This document shows, one piece after another, positions 10,879 through 22,767 of a stretch of 64,000 nucleotides of DNA. A program made the translations under genes and the position numbers. The stretch comes from Paramecium tetraurelia (lineage: Eukaryota; Ciliophora; Oligohymenophorea; Peniculida; Parameciidae). The notes under the pieces are model-generated. The model was not told the DNA's origin, ran no database searches, and saw only the letters and a program-made list of their open reading frames with translations. Every line of letters begins with the position of its first letter. The first letter of the stretch is position 1. Where the stretch lies: assembly GCF_000165425.1 (NCBI RefSeq), contig NW_001799626.1:298287-362286 (forward strand). Direction: 5' to 3'.

Positions 10879-11694
10879 ATGAAAAATCATTACACTCCAA
10901 AAAGTTCAGAAAGATATGGTAAACCCACTTAGCCAATTCGACATTCACTTCCAGTTGGACTATTCTCAAGTCAGAATTCTCTGTTTGCTTCCATCCTCAA
11001 TGTAAAAAACAGAGAGAAAAATAGTATAAGTCAAAAACAGAAGAATTCTTAAACTCGTTTTGAAATAGCTACATAAAGAGCTGAAACACCCAACAATCAA
11101 AATCCATCCATACCATTTACGACGAAATATCATCTGAGTAGTCAACCACAAAAACAAAAAAAGAAATCTAATTTAATAAATAAGGAATCGTTTTAATCAA
11201 AAATATCAAATCTTCTCTGCTAAAATAAAAGTGCTGATTTCGATAATCTGAGTTCTTAAATTAAAGAAGGAGATGATTAAGAAATGAATAAAGTTTTCAA
11301 TAATCTAAAATGTGTGAGTCAATAAATCAATTGTATAAAGCCTAATCAATTATCTCAATAAATTTTATCTTCATGGCAAAAAGTGTTGACTTCCAATTGT
11401 GAAAAATTGATAGAATTTAATCAATAGAAAAAGAAATTCGAATTGGGATGCCCACCATTAATTAAAAGTGATAGTTCCTCATCCCAATTTTACAATGCAT
11501 CAGGTCTCAATCTTGAAAAGTTGTTGGCAGAAGAACGAAGAAACCGTCTTATGGTTGAGGAACAGACTAGTAAAATAATATCAAGTCAGGAATCTGAAAT
11601 TAAGTCATATGTAAATATTCTTCCTATTCTTAAGATCGAGAAAATCAAATAATTAGAATAGAGGTTAATCGAAAAGAATTCTTGGCAAAAATGA
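10879..11694 (+). CDS. Uncharacterised polar protein with C-terminal coiled coil
   Basis: ATG 10879 opens a frame (MKNHYTPKSSERYGKPTQ...) through a Ser/Asn/Lys-rich region into a helical segment (LNLEKLLAEERRNRLMVEEQ). A 24-nt in-frame GT..AG segment near 11611 may be an intron. The frame stops at TGA 11692-11694 after NSWQK. The same frame resumes directly after this TGA and runs into the next gene, so the two may once have been one. No known domain. Confidence 0.5.
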
Positions 11695-11775
11695 TTATAA
11701 GAAAAAGGATGTGTATAATAATATTATTCCTCAATTTAATTTAATTTGAAACATTAATATCTATAGCTAACATTT

Positions 11776-12504
11776 ATGTCGAAAATTTAAAAACAAAATA
11801 CTGTACAACTTAATTTATAGAATGTTTAACAGTTTATTCCTACCCATTAAAATTAAGTTGGACCTTAGATCGGGAGCAATTCGCCTAAACCTCCATTATA
11901 CTCAAAATTAAACAAATCACCAAAAGGAGATAGTTCATTTAGAGTAATTTCACCGAAAATAATAATTAACCAAACTAATTCATAAAGATCAATAAGCAAG
12001 AGCAGTAGTCCGATAGAAAAGCAAATGTCTGAACCAGATAATCTTCATTACTTAGAAAATCAAAATGACGCAGTAATTGAGGATAATTAAATAAATGCTC
12101 CAGATGTCTAATAAATACATTAGATAAAGTAAAAACTAATGAATATGGGCGATGAAATATCAAGATTTCATCTAGTTGACATTAATTTAAAGGTTCTCAA
12201 AAAATGGCATAATGAATTATTATAAGAAACTAAAGCGATGATAAAGTTAAATAAAAATGTCATCAATTTATCACAAACCAAAATAATATCCCCAAGGCCA
12301 AATTAAGTGAAAAAGGTTTCAAGCAATGAATTATTAGAGAAATTATAAACTGAATAAAAAAAACGATTAGATGCAGAAGAATAAAGTGGTAGAATACTCT
12401 AAGATTAAGAGAAGTACATTTAAGTTCTGGTAAACTTTTGTAAATTATGTTAGAATGAAAAACTGTTTCAACTTGAATAATAGTATTCAAAAAAGAAAGC
12501 CTGA
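11776..12504 (+). CDS. Uncharacterised coiled-coil protein
   Basis: ATG 11776 (MSKIQKQNTVQLNLQNVQQF) to TGA 12502-12504, 242 residues, no intron needed. The first half is Ser/Pro/Lys-rich and the second half helical (NELLEKLQTEQKKRLDAEEQ). It is in the same reading frame as the gene ending at 11694, with a single TGA and about 80 bp between them. A shared ancestral gene, or a missed intron, is possible. No domain recognised. Confidence 0.45.
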
Positions 12505-12569
12505 GGTATGTGAAACACTAAATTTTGTCTATATAATGATAAATTTTATTTTATAAAATAAGTCTCAAA

Positions 12570-13127
12570 ATGAATAAACTAGAATAGAAAGCTGTTCATT
12601 CTTTGCTTCAACTAGCAAAAGAAGAAGAAACAAGAAGTGAAAGAAATTGGGAACCTCAATCCCCAAAGCAAAATGATTTTATCTCCCCTTAACCGAAGAG
12701 TATTAATTAGCATAGAAAAAATATAAGAATAATTCAAAATCATAAAGCAAGACAAAAGTCTTCTATAGAGATCAATCAAGATGATGATTAATAGCTTTCA
12801 CAACCTTCGCAAAAAGAAAATTCACTGTAATAATTAATTGAAGAGTATATGAAATAAATTCGACATACCCAAAGATAACTTGAATCGATACACCAATCAA
12901 AATTCGATTTGAAATCTGGCTGGGTTAATTTTAGTTCAATAATTCTCGAAAACAAGGCAAAGGTTACCAAAAAAAAACACTAAAGGTCTTCATTAGAATT
13001 ATAAATAAAAGAAAATAATCAACAAAAAGTATAACAACAATACATACAAAAAAAGACTCCGCTTCGAAAAGTATTACTTAATGATTCTTTCTTTTTGCCA
13101 AAATTGAAGTCAACATATCTAAAATGA
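12570..13127 (+). CDS. Uncharacterised basic, Gln/Lys-rich protein
   Basis: ATG 12570 (MNKLEQKAVHSLLQLAKEEE) to TGA 13125-13127, 185 residues in one frame. Polar and basic with Ser/Lys clusters; no domain seen. It converges with RBX1, whose stop is only 23 bp away on the other strand. Confidence 0.5.
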
Positions 13128-13150
13128 TTCATTTTATATTTCAAGTTTAC

Positions 13151-13454
13151 TCAAATCCCTTTCTTTTCTTCTTCCCATTATTTATTATCTAAAGGACATG
13201 TATTTTTTGTTTTAAGCCATTATCTTATGCAATGTTCATGATAAGCATGTCCACATTTTCCTTATTGAGTATTGCAAATCTCCTTTTACTCCTTTCCTTC
13301 ACATTCAATACATTTTTCCATTATATGATTTTTACAAATAGCACAATGTTCAACCTTCAAGCTCCAAGCTAATACTCAAAATGTTTTATATACACCAAAA
13401 AGCAACAGGGTACCACTTTTTAATCTCAAATCTTCCCTTCTCCTCTTATTACAT
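13151..13454 (-). CDS. RBX1: RBX1/ROC1 RING-H2 subunit of cullin ubiquitin ligases
   Basis: One 25-nt intron is spliced between AFW and SWSLK. The 92-residue product reads GRFEIKKWYPVAFW, HCAICKNHIMEKCIEC, then CGHAYHEHCIRQWLKTKNTC and PLDNKQWEE. These correspond motif by motif to RBX1 (KRFEVKKWN, NCAICRNHIM, HAFHFHCISRWLKTR, CPLDN). All zinc-binding Cys/His of the RING-H2 appear to be present. RBX1 recruits the E2 enzyme to cullin-RING ligases. ATG at 13454; TGA at 13151-13153. The size matches the family (about 100 aa). APC11 is the nearest alternative but lacks the N-terminal beta-strand form seen here. Confidence 0.93.
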
Positions 13455-13558
13455 TATTTATTAATAAAATATTTAAAATATAGTCTCTAAAATAACACTT
13501 CCTCCTGATAAACATATTCTTTAATAAGTTATTGTTTTTAATTTATACACTCATTTCT

Positions 13559-14917
13559 TCATAATGATTTTAATATATGCTCTATCGTATCAAATGCCTA
13601 ATTAAGTTCTGCTTCATTTATTATTAAGGGTGGAGTTAATCTAATAGATGATAGAACATAAGTACCTCATGATAGTCTTATGAGTAGGTTTACAAAGAAG
13701 TCCTTCTTTTGCCAATTTCAAACAGAAATCCCATGCAACATCTCCTTTTCCATCTTAAAATTGGATGGCTCCCATTAATCCCCTGCTCCTAATTTGTGTG
13801 ACATTGTTGTATTTCTTTAATGCAACTAATCTTTTCTCCATAACTTTGCCTAAATTATGAGCATTTTCAATCATTTTTTCTTCTTATAACACTTCCAAGG
13901 CTTTGATGCATAGACTGGCTGCCAAAGGATTGCCACCATAAGTGGATCCATGTTCTCCAGGTTTGATTTGTAACATAATTTAATCATCAGCCAAAACAGC
14001 AGATATAGGATAGAATCCTCCTGATAATGCCTTTCCCAACAACACCATATCAGGTCTCACATTTTCCTATTGAAATATTACTAACATTTTATACATGCTC
14101 AACAGCTAACATTTTTCCTGTTCTGCCTAACCCTGTTTAGATTTCATCAACAATCATCAAAACATTGTATTTATCACACAATGATCTTACTTATTTCAAA
14201 TAATTTGAATCAGGAATTATTACTCCATTTTCACCTTGTATAGCTTCAAAGAAGAAGGCAGCATAGTTTGGATTAGCTTTAAACTTGGATTCAATTGCAT
14301 CAAGACTATATAAAATATTTTATTACTTATTGTAATCAACAAGGTCAAAGTTTAATCCTCCAAAAGGTCCAAATTTATTATATCTTTCAGGATCATCACT
14401 ACTTCCGCATGCAGCGATTGTTCTACCCCAAAAATTGCCATTTGCAAATAGAACTCTTGCTTGATTTTCAGGAACCTTCTTTACGTTGTATGCCCATCTT
14501 CTTGCAAATTTAACTGCTGATTCTCCTGCCTCTACTCCTGAATTCATAAACAACACTTTATCATATTTGAATAATTAGGTAATATACTTTTCAGCCTCTC
14601 CTAATTTATTGTTATAAAATCTATTTGTTATATTATTCTTACGCTCTAGAAGTTAAAGTCAATTAAGAAGCTTATTTAATTAATTCTTAATAGATCTTGT
14701 CATGACAGTGTCCTTGATTGACTGCTGAATATGCTGCTAAAAAATCCATATATTTCTTTCCTTCTTGATCCCAAACATAAATTCCCTTTCCTCTTGAAAT
14801 CACTACAGGCAATGGATGGTAATTATGACATCCGTATTGATTTTCTAATTGTACGAAGTATTAACTATTTTTAACCTGTGAGAACTTTCCAATCGATTTG
14901 AAGATAAGATTTTTCAT
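13559..14917 (-). CDS. OAT: Ornithine aminotransferase
   Basis: A PLP-dependent class-III aminotransferase: [72 protein letters not shown] (Asp binding the PLP ring) and [19 protein letters not shown] with the Schiff-base Lys. The C-terminus [19 protein letters not shown] matches the family end. At least four short introns occur, for example 22 nt near 14640 and 25 nt near 13640. The enzyme converts ornithine and 2-oxoglutarate to glutamate semialdehyde and glutamate, usually in mitochondria; the N-terminus [14 protein letters not shown] is basic and could be a targeting peptide. ATG 14917, TGA 13559-13561. Confidence 0.93.
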
Positions 14918-14976
14918 TGAATAAATTAATACGTAATATTTTGATAATTAAAATTTCACAAATTAATATTTAATAG

Positions 14977-17001
14977 TCATAATATATGATCTTAATTGTA
15001 ATTGACGAATTTTTTCTTATCTTCAATATACAGGGCTAGAATTTCCAATCCTTAAATGGGCAAAATGGAATTTGTAATCTCATTTGGTGGAAGCAAATAT
15101 AGAATGCTATTTCCAATATATGCAACACCAATCTTATTCTTTTCAGAAAAATAATCTATATATTCTTAAAAGGCAGCATTCTAATGAAATTGCTAATAAT
15201 TTAATACCTAATTGTAATCTGATGGACACAGTATGAATTTGAAAGCTTCGTTTGCTGATTTTTTTGCATCAGTAAAGTTTCCCTTATAATTCACTTAGAT
15301 TTGAGGAGCCATGGCAATAGGTGCCTAGGAATATTGTTAAATATAAATTACTTCAGGTTCTTAGCATTTGGCATCCACTCCAACCTTATGACTCTTGCTT
15401 CTAAACATAAATCCACTCCAAAATGTATCCCAATCCTATCTTTATTGTTATTATTATTATTATTGTTATTGTTATTGCTATTATTATTGTTATTATTATT
15501 GCTATAATTATTGTTATTGTTGTTGTTACTGATTAGTATCAAAATTTAAGAATCCATCAAGAATTTCTTGATTGCCATTTGGATTCAGTTTGATTTTATA
15601 TTCTTGTTCCTAAGGATACATTTATTATTAAGGAATATTAAATTAAGTTAGATCTACATATTGATGCTACATTCTTCGATCCTGTTTAGGCATAATCAAT
15701 GGTTCTATGGGCTATTTGTACATCACTTGTTATGGAATGAAGAGTGGTTGATAACTAGGTTAAAATGGTTGAGTAATTGGGGACATCATCATCATATTGT
15801 TAGGAATTGGTTGCTGGGGAATCATTTGGATTGGTTGATATTATTGCATTTATTACTATGGCTACATGGGCATCTTTGGGAGGGATACAATTCCAACTTC
15901 ACATTTTGAATCACCAAGTAGATCTACCAAATGTTATTATAAGTAGTTTCTTATTTAGAGGGCTTGTTTTGTGTCTCTGAATTGTAGAAGAGTGTAGGAC
16001 TTATAGTTTGGATCTTGTTGAATGTAATTCCATAGGAGAGGTCTGCATTATTGATTCTGACATATCTTTTATTTAATGATTTAAAAAATTACTTCAAACA
16101 AAAATGCATGATCAACTTTTTTATTTAAATTAGGAGGAAAAAATATAAATAATACTGATGAAAGTTTAGAATGTTACTCATTTGATAAACTAAAAATCCT
16201 AATAAAATTTACTTATTGCCAACAATATTGTGTCTTTTTATAGGGTCAGAAAAATAAATTTTTATTTAAGTAGAAAATTATTATTAAATACTATCCATTT
16301 TTTAATAAGCAGAAATAGCTTAATCTATCTAAATTCAAATAAAAAAAGTTTATACAGTAAAAAATTTTATATAACTGTTAAATATATTATGCTTATTAGG
16401 ATACAGATCAATCCTCTCTATAGAGCCAAATTACGAAAAAATCTATAATTTTCACATTCTATTACCTATCGAATCTTTAATTCATCATAATTCTTGGATA
16501 TTCCACTAACAAACAATTCTCTAACGTAAAGTTGAATTTATATCTTCGGAGACGGCTCCAAAGGAGTAATAGGTCCATTTGTTAATACTTATTTATTTTT
16601 CTCTTAAGATCTGGATCGAGAACGAGATTTGCATTTAGTAATAGCTTATTTATCAATTTAAGGTTTCACAGTCCAATCTCCAATTCTGCCATCTTGAATT
16701 GCCTTATCAGCTGCATCATTATCAGCAAAGGCAATAAAAGCATAGCATGAAATATGTAAAGGTAATCCTTTTGTGAATTAACTCCAATACCTGTAGGTGT
16801 TTTTCTGATGATCCTAATGTCGATAATATTTCCGTAAACTTAAAAGGTTTGTTGTAATTATTAAGTTGTGACATTTAAAGGTAAGTTGGAGACATGGATT
16901 TTTTATCTAGCAGAAATAGGTTGAGCAGGGTTTGGAACAGGTAAAGGATATTACGTAGGTGAATTTTGAAATTGAGGAGAAACTAAAGAATTATTGAGCA
17001 T
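14977..17001 (-). CDS. Spen/SHARP-family RNA-binding protein: RRM repeats, polyQ tract, SPOC domain
   Basis: One gene is rebuilt across several 22-30 nt introns. RRM1: KIHVSNLPLNVTTQQLQQTF, then CYAFIAFADNDAADKAI. A short Arg/Ser stretch follows. RRM2: ELFVSGISKNYDELKIRQIF, FGSIERIDLYPN and YFSDPIKRHNIVGNKQ. A third RRM-like unit has LFIFFPPNL and YTLLQFRDTKQAL. A Gln/Pro/Met-rich linker leads to about 30 Gln, and then a SPOC domain: WSGFMFRSKSHKVGVDAKC, FKFILCPSDYNQ and IGVAYIGNSILYLLPP. The set RRM-RRM-RRM-SPOC is that of split-ends proteins, which act in transcriptional repression and RNA processing. ATG 17001, TGA 14977-14979. It is divergent from the WD40 gene by 176 bp. Confidence 0.85.
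15443..15530 (-). repeat. CAA/TAA/TAG trinucleotide repeat coding for polyglutamine
   Basis: About 30 consecutive Gln codons with a single Leu, mixing CAA, TAA and TAG, between the Pro/Gln linker and the SPOC domain of the Spen-like gene. Use of three synonymous codons makes it less prone to slippage than a pure repeat. Confidence 0.9.
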
Positions 17002-17177
17002 AGAAAATTTAAAAATATTAATATCATTTTTGGTATTTTAAGCTTCCTTTTAAATTCAGGAATAATGAACTCAAATTAAAAATTATAAAAGAAAGTCAAT
17101 GAAAGTAGTCGGTTCATTTGTTTTTAATGAGAATAATATCCCTTTATTTAATGTATACATATATAAAAATAAATTAA

Positions 17178-20100
17178 ATGAATAACAACGACGAAATTAT
17201 ATAGAAGTTGGATGTGATTGTAGCTAATTACATAAATCAACGGGATCATAATGGTTAACTGCTCACTGAAAAATATTCAGAGACTTATATATATTCTTTA
17301 GTTCAGAAACATTTATTTGACTATGAAGCAATTTTTACAGCTTCTCAAAAATCTGTCATTGATGTCTTTGATTTTATAACTTCCTTATTAAAAGTAAGTT
17401 TGCTGCTATCCAAAAATAGTTTACTTCAGAACCCATAGAAGATACCTTATTCATTATAGTGTAAGCCATAGATTTCTTCAAAGCCATCTGTGAAGAATAT
17501 CAAACTTACACAATCAAATTCTCTGACCTCTCAAATTATCTTTGCAAATACAACCCAAACTTGGATGATGTAAATATCCAATCTGATTTTAATAGAAGGA
17601 CGTTCCATTACAAAACAGAACTATAACTTATCATAAATATCCTCCTCTGAAATAATTCAATAAACCCTAAAGTCGATAAGTGAGAAGCATTGATTTAGAG
17701 GCACCCATCATTCTTGGAACTCTAGGTCATTACATAAAAAGAATCAATAAAGATAAGGTATACATAGATTCTTAGAAAAACTAAAACAGTTCTATATTAA
17801 GAATGTAATATTAGGAATCGGAACTAAAGATCCTTATTCTCCATCAATATAGTGACTTTATTAGTATCTATAATCCAGATTGCACATTTAAAAGTAGATT
17901 GAGACCCAAGGCTCAGCAATTGAGAAATATTATCCATGATTTCTGTTGGTCTGAAGAACAATAAAGAATAGGCATAGTGTTTAAAGATGCATGGATTTGT
18001 TTCATGGACTAGGGTGACTAATTTGAATTGGAAAAGTACTTTACAACAAAAGTAGATCAAAATAGAATCTATTATGTCCAAAGCAAATGGATGACTGTAG
18101 GTAGTGATTCAAAGATATCAATTTGGAATTTGGAAACTGAGAATAGTAATGTTATATTTCATGATCAAATCAAGAATGTTGTAAATATAGTTGAAATAAC
18201 ATATTTATAATTAGTGTGCATAGCTTGCTAAGATAAATTGACCATGTGGGATCTATGGGAATAAAACAAGCCTAAATTGCTCTTTAAATTATAAGTTAAT
18301 CACAGTCGATTGAACAACATTGTTTTCTTTTAGGAATACCACATAATCATAACGTCTGGCTTTGATACTAAAGTGAATCTCTATTAACTGCATAAGAAAT
18401 ATAATGATGGAGATTATGTTGGTTAATTGGAAGGTCACAACGCTATAGTTACAGCAATCTAATGTGTAGAGAAATCTCCAATTGTAATAACTACAGATGA
18501 TCGACTAATTGTGAAATTATGGGATATTAGAATGATGAAATGCATACAATCTTTTGATTTAGAAATGAGATAATCTATCAATTACATCACAGTAATGTAG
18601 AATCTATCAAGCGTATGCTTTGCTACTAATCGACTAATTGTAATGGCTTTTGAAGGTCACAATAAAAATCTTACTTAAGCTAAGCCCTAAAAGTAGAGAA
18701 CTTTACATTTATATCCTAAATAGGTGGAATTAAATGCTATCAAACAATAATTGATGGTTTCAACTAACAGAGATATCCGAATAATCAATTTATCTAATGG
18801 ATAAACTGATACCATAATAAAGGCTATGATTGGCGAAACTGATGATATGATCAGTCAATTTAAACGTATTATATGTCAATATTCAAAGCAATTCAATAGC
18901 ATAAAAAGATTGTGCTTGGAACAACTAAGGGGCTTATTAAAATATTTGATACATACTCTGGTGATATAATTAAAGAATACTAGAATAACAGTAATAAAAT
19001 CACCCATCTATCTATTGATTATCAAAATAGAATAATTTCTACATCATCACTAGATGGTTAGATACATATTTATAAGGAGAATAATTTAAATTTAGAATCC
19101 TTAAGGAAAGCTGAATATGCCCATAATGGTATTGATTATTGCTTTATTTCTTTGTACCACGATTTGATTATTACAGCTGGTGTTGACATAGTATGTTTAT
19201 GGAATTTGGAATTTACAAAGCCAATATCTACAATTAGGACTGAATCAGCTCCAAAAGGAGTTTATATTCTGGATGGTTAGCGCATCATAATTATTGGGTG
19301 TAAAATTAACACATACTTCCTCCAATTTGAAAAAAAAGAAGATTAATACTTTTATCAACAAATAGGCTTCATTCCATAAAGTTGTTGTGCATTCATTGAT
19401 AAAAATGGCACTGTACTTTTAGGATCTAGAAGAGGCTTGATTTGTAAACTACAGTTTAACACAACTAAAAGCTAAAAAGTATAATTTCATCCATTTAGAT
19501 AAAATTGGGAAGACTATAATGTAGGGATTAATAATCATAAAGTCACTAGATTTGTTGTTAACACTACATAGGAATTGAATGTAGATTAATAATTTGAGGC
19601 TCATAAAAAAAGAATTCAACATATAGATTTTATTTCATTGGAGGGTGATAATGTATTAAAGGAAGTTTAATCTAAAGTAATAACAACATCTAAAGATGGC
19701 TTTTTGAAGATTTTTGATTATCCATCATTTGAATTAATGTGTGCTTTAAATGTTAACCATGTTTTACCACTAAAATGGTCGATTACAATTGATGAACAAG
19801 AAAACCTGAAATTTAAAGTGGCTTTTGCATTAAAAGTAATTCATTTTATTAGATCATAACCTAATCTGACAATTAGTCATTTAAGAATGCTAGAACCTAA
19901 CTCAATATTTAAAAATTTATTGGGTCACAAGAAATTCTTTAAATAAAGCACAAATGATAACAAAGTCCAATTGTTATAAGACTTTTATGAACCTAGAGAT
20001 TTAGTATTTCAAAAAGTTAAGGGGTTCTATAAAAGTGAATTATAAGGACTTTCCTTAAAATAAATCGAGGAGAAGAAGAAAACTTTACTTCAAGCGAAAA

Positions 20101-20813
20101 TGTTTGAGAAAGATTATAATGAATAGAATTTCTAATCAGAATAGAAACAAAACGAAGATATGGGAAATAAAGAATTTAAAAATTGGTAGTAATTCCTTAA
20201 TCCAAATTTCAGAAAAAATGGGGTCTAAGGAGAAATAGAATAGATTGAAAGATTACACATGGTTCACCAATTTGAAAAACGATTAGATCAGGTCTTAACA
20301 AAAGAAGAGGATACTAACATCAAGCCGAATGTTCCAGGGAGAAGGTACTCAAAAACAAAGCAAGATATATAAAATAAAAGCGCAAATAAATCTTCAAGGT
20401 TTAGATCCACTCTTCCATTCTTTCAATATGCAAGTGAAAGAAAATTGGCATCAATTCCTGCCTCAACTGACACTTCTCAAAGATCGACTCATGTAGGATA
20501 TGATACTATAAGAGAAGAATATTCTAAAAAAAAAATCTAAAGAGTTTAGTTTTTGACATAAAATATTGGTTAGCTGATTTCAGATTTGGATTAGAATTAA
20601 AAAAAGTAAGGATTGGAAATAGGAGAGAACACTATGAGAAAGACTAGTGGATAAGTGTTCAATTAGATTGTAAATAATTTGAATGACAAACTGAGGGATT
20701 CAAAGTTTAAGAAATATTCTAGAAGTATGGGTAAACAAGATCTAGAAGGAATTTTGAGTGATCCTCATCTAAAATCTTTCCATTCTAAGCAATCTTTAAG
20801 GAAATTGCCATGA
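17178..20813 (+). CDS. Large WD40-repeat protein
   Basis: ATG 17178 (MNNNDEIIQKLDVIVANYIN) opens about 1,190 codons with short introns (26 nt near 17396; others near 17400-17800 and 18870). After a helical N-terminal region come many WD-type blades: GSDSKISIWNLE, CIACQDKLTMWDLW, TSGFDTKVNLYQL, TTDDRLIVKLWDIR, VLGTTKGLIKIFDTYSGD, STSSLDGQIHIYKE, TAGVDIVCLWNLEF and TTSKDGFLKIFDY. Two propellers are likely. The C-terminal 300 residues are polar and Ser/Lys/Gln-rich. Such long double-propeller proteins in ciliates are often ciliary or cytoskeletal scaffolds, but no specific orthologue is evident. TGA 20811-20813. Confidence 0.75.
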
Positions 20814-20954
20814 TTTCAGAATTAAATTAATTGTAATTTATCTCTTATTTATATGATAAATCTTTCCCCATTATCATTCAAAACATCAATTTATTTCATC
20901 TTATTTTTTTAAAAAGCAATAAAAACTATTTTTTATATATTTTATTAGATTCAA

Positions 20955-22619
20955 ATGGGTGTCACTTGTTCGTGTCAACAGAAAATTGAAGATGACTATT
21001 ATCTAGAGGATCCCCCTGTAAACGAGGCCACTTAATAGCAAAGTGCTGATCTTCTGCAAAATGCGGATAAGAACGATGGAAAAGAATAAGATCAATAAAA
21101 AGAACAATAAACTGTAGACATAGATCCAATTCAACTTAAATCATATGAGATTGAGGACAATTGTCCCTAAGGTCTCTAACCACTTACATTTTAGGCCTAA
21201 CAAGAATTTATTGACCAATATCCTGCTATTGTGAAAAAACAACTTTAGAAATTACCAAGACTTGAAATTAAGGCTACTCTTACTCCTAATTATAAAAGAA
21301 TACCTTTAATAGATACTCCGTAATAACTCTATCTAAATAACTAGATATTAATTATTAAATGGAGATGTTTATGTAGGATAATGGGCTGAAGGAAAACCCT
21401 TTGGTTTAGGCAAAATATATTATCTTGATCACCAAGTCTACGAAGGTCAAGTGATAGATGGAATTCCTAATGGGGAAGGCAGAAAAATATTCAAAGATGG
21501 CTCGTTTTACACTGGTATTAAACAAACTATAATTCAAAAGGGTAATTTAAAATGGGAGAAATAAGTGGAAAGGGTAAGTTTACAAGATAAGATGGTTTCA
21601 AGTATGAAGGTGATTTCTTATGTGGAAGACCGGATGGAAAAGGAATTGAAACATGGCCAGATGGCACTAATTATTAAGGTCAATATAAATTAGGCAAGAA
21701 AAATGGATAAGGATCCTTTACCTGGAGTAACAGGAAGAATAAGAAAACTGGCAAATTAGAAACCTATACTGGTTTATTTAAAAATGAAGTGTTTCATGGA
21801 CAAGGTCGATATGAATGGTAGGATGGAAGAATCTATGATGGAGAGTGGGTAGAAGGAAGAATGGAAGGAAAGGGAGAGTTCATATGGCCAGGTATATATA
21901 TATAATTGATTAAATTCTTATTAGACAAAAGAAAATATACAGGAAGTTATTTGAAGGACATAAAATCAGGTTTTGGCGAATTAGAATGGCCAGACGGAAA
22001 AAAATTGTCAGGTCAATGGAGAATGGGTAAACTAAATGGGGTTGTTACACTTACAATCAAGGGCAAAATTAAGGAAGGCGACACTGAACCAGAACCAGAC
22101 AAAACCTTTTTATCTGAATGGGAAGATGGAAAAAGAATAAAATGGTTAGATAATCAAAAACCTAGTGGAATACATAGTAACATTAGCCAATTAAGAAATT
22201 TTGATGAACATCAACCTCTATAAAACACAAGTTAAATTTTAAAATCGCAAAATAGATAAGATGAGCAATCAAACAATAAGGATTCCTTTTTAAATAACTC
22301 TAAAACATAACCATAAAACACAATTTTTTAATAAAATGCAGAAATTAAATTAGAGTAACAACAATAACAATAATAATAATAATAACAATAACAATTTTAG
22401 TAATAAAATTAACAATAATAATAATAAAATTATATTAATGAAAATCAAAATAATGAATATATGAAATAACATCAATAGGAAAATGTCGGCTCAAACATAG
22501 ATGATAACTAATTTTAATAATTTAATGATAACAAGCAATAAAATGAAAATGAAAGCGCATTAGTAAAGAATTTTGATGATCAATAACAGGAAGTTTAAAA
22601 AGAGAAAACGGATTTATGA
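20955..22619 (+). CDS. MORN-repeat protein with predicted N-terminal acylation and Gln-rich tail
   Basis: The start MGVTCSC has Gly2 (possible N-myristoylation) and Cys at 5 and 7 (possible palmitoylation), so membrane attachment is likely. After a polar region of about 130 residues come MORN repeats: GDVYVGQWAEGKPFGLGK, VYEGQVIDGIPNGEGR, FKYEGDFLCGRPDGKGI, NYQGQYKLGKKNGQG, YTGLFKNEVFHGQGRYEW, IYDGEWVEGRMEGKGEF, YTGSYLKDIKSGFGELEW and LSGQWRMGKLNGVV. At least two introns (26 nt near 21515; about 31 nt near 21893) are needed. The tail is Gln/Asn-rich. MORN proteins link membranes to the cytoskeleton and are common at cilia and the cell cortex. TGA 22617-22619. Confidence 0.82.
22353..22430 (+). 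repeat. Gln-codon repeat (CAA/TAA) in the MORN protein tail
   Basis: A run of CAA and TAA codons, broken by a few Phe and Asn codons, encodes about 20 Gln in the disordered C-terminal tail. Confidence 0.8.
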
Positions 22620-22767
22620 TAGCAATCTATATTTGATAGTAAATTTGCGAATTTTTGTAGTATTTAATATTTGATCTTCTTCAAACTTAAACAACAGGAA
22701 CATAAACAATTAATAAATTTAATATATTTTAAATAAAGAAATATCATTTTAAATTGCAATTTTATAA

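Noticed and set aside
15301-15507. Plus-strand frame with a long poly-Leu tail, and minus-strand poly-Asn frame
   Set aside because: Both are other frames of the polyQ tract in the Spen-like gene.
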